6,452 bases of DNA from Kofleriaceae bacterium (GTDB lineage: Bacteria > Myxococcota_A > Polyangia > Haliangiales > Haliangiaceae), in contig JAHEAK010000304.1 in the NCBI GenBank assembly GCA_024642805.1, positions 1 through 6,452 of the forward strand, given 5' to 3'. Shown piece after piece: positions 4,654 through 6,452 of this stretch. Under the pieces are notes generated by a model. The model was not told where the DNA came from and did not search any database. It worked only from the letters and a program-made list of their open reading frames with translations. The translations under genes and the position numbers were made by a program. Numbering within the stretch: position 1 is the stretch's first letter; each line of letters opens with the position of its first letter.

Positions 4654-6126
4654 ATGAACATCTTCCTCACTGGAGCTACCGGTTTTGTGGGTCGCGCGCT
4701 CGTGCAGCGCCTTGAGCGCGAGGGACATCGTCTGAGCGCCTGGGTCCGCGATCCCGAAAAGGCGCGCGCGCTTCTCGGACCGCAGATCAAACTGCTCTCG
4801 ACAAGCGAGGACGACGAGGCCCTGCGCAACACCCTACGAGATCAAGATGCCGTCATCAACCTCGCGGGCGAGCCCGTCATGGGTGCTCGCTGGACCAAAG
4901 CGCGACGTCGCCTCCTCGAAGACAGTCGCATTGCCACCACACATAAACTGGTCGACGCCATCGGCCAGCTCGCGAACAAACCGCGCATCTTCATTTCGGC
5001 GAGCGCGGTCGGTTACTACGGCAGCGAGCTTCGCAAGAGCGTGCACGAAGACAGTCCCGAGGGGGTGGGATTTCTCGCGCGCCTGTGCGGAGACTGGGAG
5101 CACGCGGCCAAGCAGGCGGAGGACCACGGTCTGCGGGTGGTCTTGCTGCGTACCGGCATCGTCCTGGGACTCGATGGCGGCGCCCTCCCGCGACTCTTGC
5201 CAGCCTTTCGCGCGGGTCTGGGCGGGCGTCTTGGTAGCGGCGAACAAGCCATGCCCTGGATTCACATCCACGACATGCTCGAGATCATCCTCGCCGCTCT
5301 GCACGATGAGCGCATCGAAGGCGCCGTCAATGCGGTGAGCCCGCACCCGGTCAGCAATCGAGAGTTTAGCGGTGAACTCGCCTGCGTTCTCGGCAAGCGA
5401 GCACTCGTGCCCGTGCCCTCCCTGGCCTTGCGCGCCGCTCTCGGCAAAGCCGCCAGCGTGCTGCTGGGTGGCCAACGCGCTGTGCCCAGTAAGCTCCTGC
5501 GTCTTGGCTTCGAGTTCCGCTACCCGGACCTCGGCCCTGCCCTGCACGAGCTGCTCGCGGGGCCAACCAGTGTGCATATCTCGCGCGCCGCGCAGCTGCC
5601 TGCCTCGCCCTACCTGCGCACGCGTGGTGCCCGCTACCAGATGACACAGGAAACCCGCATTGCGGCTCCTCTGGAGGAGGTCTTTGCTTTCTTCTCACGG
5701 GCCGAGAACCTCGAGCGCCTCACCCCTGCCAACGTTGGCTTCACCATCGACTCGCCACTGCCGATCCTCATGGGAACCGACGCCAGGATCGACTACACGA
5801 TACGCCTCGGTAAAATTCCCATGCACTGGCAGACGCAGATCGAGAGCTGGCAGCCAGGGCGCTCCTTCGTGGACGTGCAGCTGAGCGGCCCCTATCGCTC
5901 GTGGTGGCATGAGCACAGCTTTCGTCAGGATGGCAGCGAGACCGTCATGTGTGATCGGGTGTACTACGCACCTCCGCTGGGTGTGCTGGGCGCGCTAGCC
6001 CATCGCATCTTCATCGCATCCATGCTCCAGCAGATCTTCGGCTATCGCAGCCATGCCATTGCGATGGCCTTTGCCCGCACGCCGGCCGCGCGCTTGCCAA
6101 CTCGCCCGGCTCTGCGCGTGGCATAA
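4654..6126 (+). CDS. NAD(P)-dependent epimerase-like protein (TIGR01777/YfcH type) fused to SRPBCC domain
   Basis: This 490-residue fusion begins with a Rossmann fold carrying GATGFVG (7-13). TIGR01777-type signatures follow: NLAGEPVMGARW (69-80), EDSRIATT (89-96), ISASAVGYYG (114-123) and MPWIHIHDML (200-209). The DUF1731-like end of the SDR unit, LLGGQRAVPSKLLRLGFEF (270-288), extends to about 302. From about 327 to 475 there is an SRPBCC/START-like ligand-binding domain (TRIAAPLEEVFAFFSRAENLERL, 334-356). The SDR half should bind NAD(P), and the SRPBCC half a hydrophobic small molecule; the substrate is unknown. Homologues often carry the unsupported label cell division inhibitor. The start is ATG 4654, just before the Rossmann strand; GTG or upstream starts such as 4606 would run through the operator. 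It lies 11 bp ahead of the photolyase gene and is surely co-transcribed with it. Confidence 0.88.
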   Translation: MNIFLTGATGFVGRALVQRLEREGHRLSAWVRDPEKARALLGPQIKLLSTSEDDEALRNTLRDQDAVINLAGEPVMGARWTKARRRLLEDSRIATTHKLVDAIGQLANKPRIFISASAVGYYGSELRKSVHEDSPEGVGFLARLCGDWEHAAKQAEDHGLRVVLLRTGIVLGLDGGALPRLLPAFRAGLGGRLGSGEQAMPWIHIHDMLEIILAALHDERIEGAVNAVSPHPVSNREFSGELACVLGKRALVPVPSLALRAALGKAASVLLGGQRAVPSKLLRLGFEFRYPDLGPALHELLAGPTSVHISRAAQLPASPYLRTRGARYQMTQETRIAAPLEEVFAFFSRAENLERLTPANVGFTIDSPLPILMGTDARIDYTIRLGKIPMHWQTQIESWQPGRSFVDVQLSGPYRSWWHEHSFRQDGSETVMCDRVYYAPPLGVLGALAHRIFIASMLQQIFGYRSHAIAMAFARTPAARLPTRPALRVA

Positions 6127-6137
6127 GGCGCGACCCC

Positions 6138-6452
6138 ATGCCTTTCACGCTTGCAGACTCTCGGGTGCGTGTACTGCGCGACCAGCCGCTGCGGCCAGCG
6201 GCGAGCTACGTCTTGTACTGGATGATTGCCGCCAGGCGAACGCGCCACAACTTTGGTCTGCAGCACGCGGCTGACTACGCCCAGACCCTCGCATTGCCAC
6301 TGCTGGTTCTCGAGGCCCTGCGCGTCGACTATCCCTGGGCAAGCGATCGCTTTCACGCCTTCGTGATCGATGGCATGCGTGACAACGCCGAAGCCCTACG
6401 TAGTCACGGCGCTGGCTACTATCCCTATGTCGAAACGCAGCCTGGGGCCGGC
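6138..6452 (+). CDS. phr: Class II-type DNA photolyase, N-terminal 105 residues (runs off the window)
   Basis: The open frame from ATG 6138 to the window end has features of the alpha/beta antenna domain of class II deoxyribodipyrimidine photolyases. These are SYVLYWMIAARRTRHNFGL (23-41), where the family has YWM-x-rdqR-x-x-dNwaL, then ALPLLVLEAL (50-59) and SDRFHAFVIDGMRDN (66-80). The enzyme repairs cyclobutane pyrimidine dimers using blue/near-UV light and FADH-. The FAD-binding catalytic domain lies beyond the window, so activity and exact subtype cannot be judged. AAGG (6125-6128) overlaps the stop of the SDR gene, 9 nt before the ATG, and the 11-bp gap implies one operon. Location beside RudS and the Sec peroxiredoxin-like gene supports a light-stress role. 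Confidence 0.85.
   Translation, partial: MPFTLADSRVRVLRDQPLRPAASYVLYWMIAARRTRHNFGLQHAADYAQTLALPLLVLEALRVDYPWASDRFHAFVIDGMRDNAEALRSHGAGYYPYVETQPGAG

Noticed and set aside
4834..5577. Minus-strand open frame of 247 codons
   Set aside because: It is antisense to the SDR-SRPBCC gene, a typical shadow in GC-rich coding DNA.

Overview
The window reads as a bacterial chromosome of fairly high GC, densely packed with genes. Two lipoproteins have Asp/Gly-rich linkers after the lipobox. There is a selenoprotein, a class II-type photolyase and a histidine kinase with a long charged tail. Together these suggest a deltaproteobacterial lineage (Myxococcota or Bradymonadota-like); this is inference from gene content, not a taxonomic proof.

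Layout. Positions 1-257 hold the 3' end of a sensor histidine kinase on the + strand. It converges on, and overlaps by 23 bp, a minus-strand lipoprotein with a LAS/M15-type zinc-peptidase signature (235-888). A 194-bp gap follows, then a large minus-strand TPR lipoprotein (1083-2801). A 151-bp gap separates this from a two-gene minus-strand operon that starts at about 4534. Its first gene is a peroxiredoxin-like selenoprotein whose in-frame TGA (4412-4414) sits in a U-x-x-C active site. Its second gene overlaps the first by 14 bp and encodes a DUF523(TudS)+DUF1722 protein of the RudS tRNA 4-thiouridine desulfidase type. A 119-bp divergent control region (4535-4653) is built around a near-perfect 34-bp palindrome. 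On its other side, plus-strand genes encode an SDR (TIGR01777/YfcH-like)-SRPBCC fusion (4654-6126) and the N-terminal part of a class II photolyase (6138 to the window end).

How they fit together. The four genes around the palindrome look like a light/photo-oxidative-stress locus. Photolyase repairs UV dimers, RudS removes the near-UV chromophore s4U from tRNA, and the Sec-containing peroxiredoxin-like protein would handle oxidants or thiol redox. The SDR-SRPBCC protein is a frequent but poorly understood companion of such clusters. The divergent promoters appear to share one operator, so the two arms are probably co-regulated. The regulator is not in the window; a LitR/CarH-type MerR protein is a reasonable guess.

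The main point for annotators is that the selenoprotein would normally be called as a truncated or mis-started gene. It should run from 4534 to 3965 on the minus strand, with Sec at residue 41 and a SECIS-like hairpin 25 nt after the UGA.
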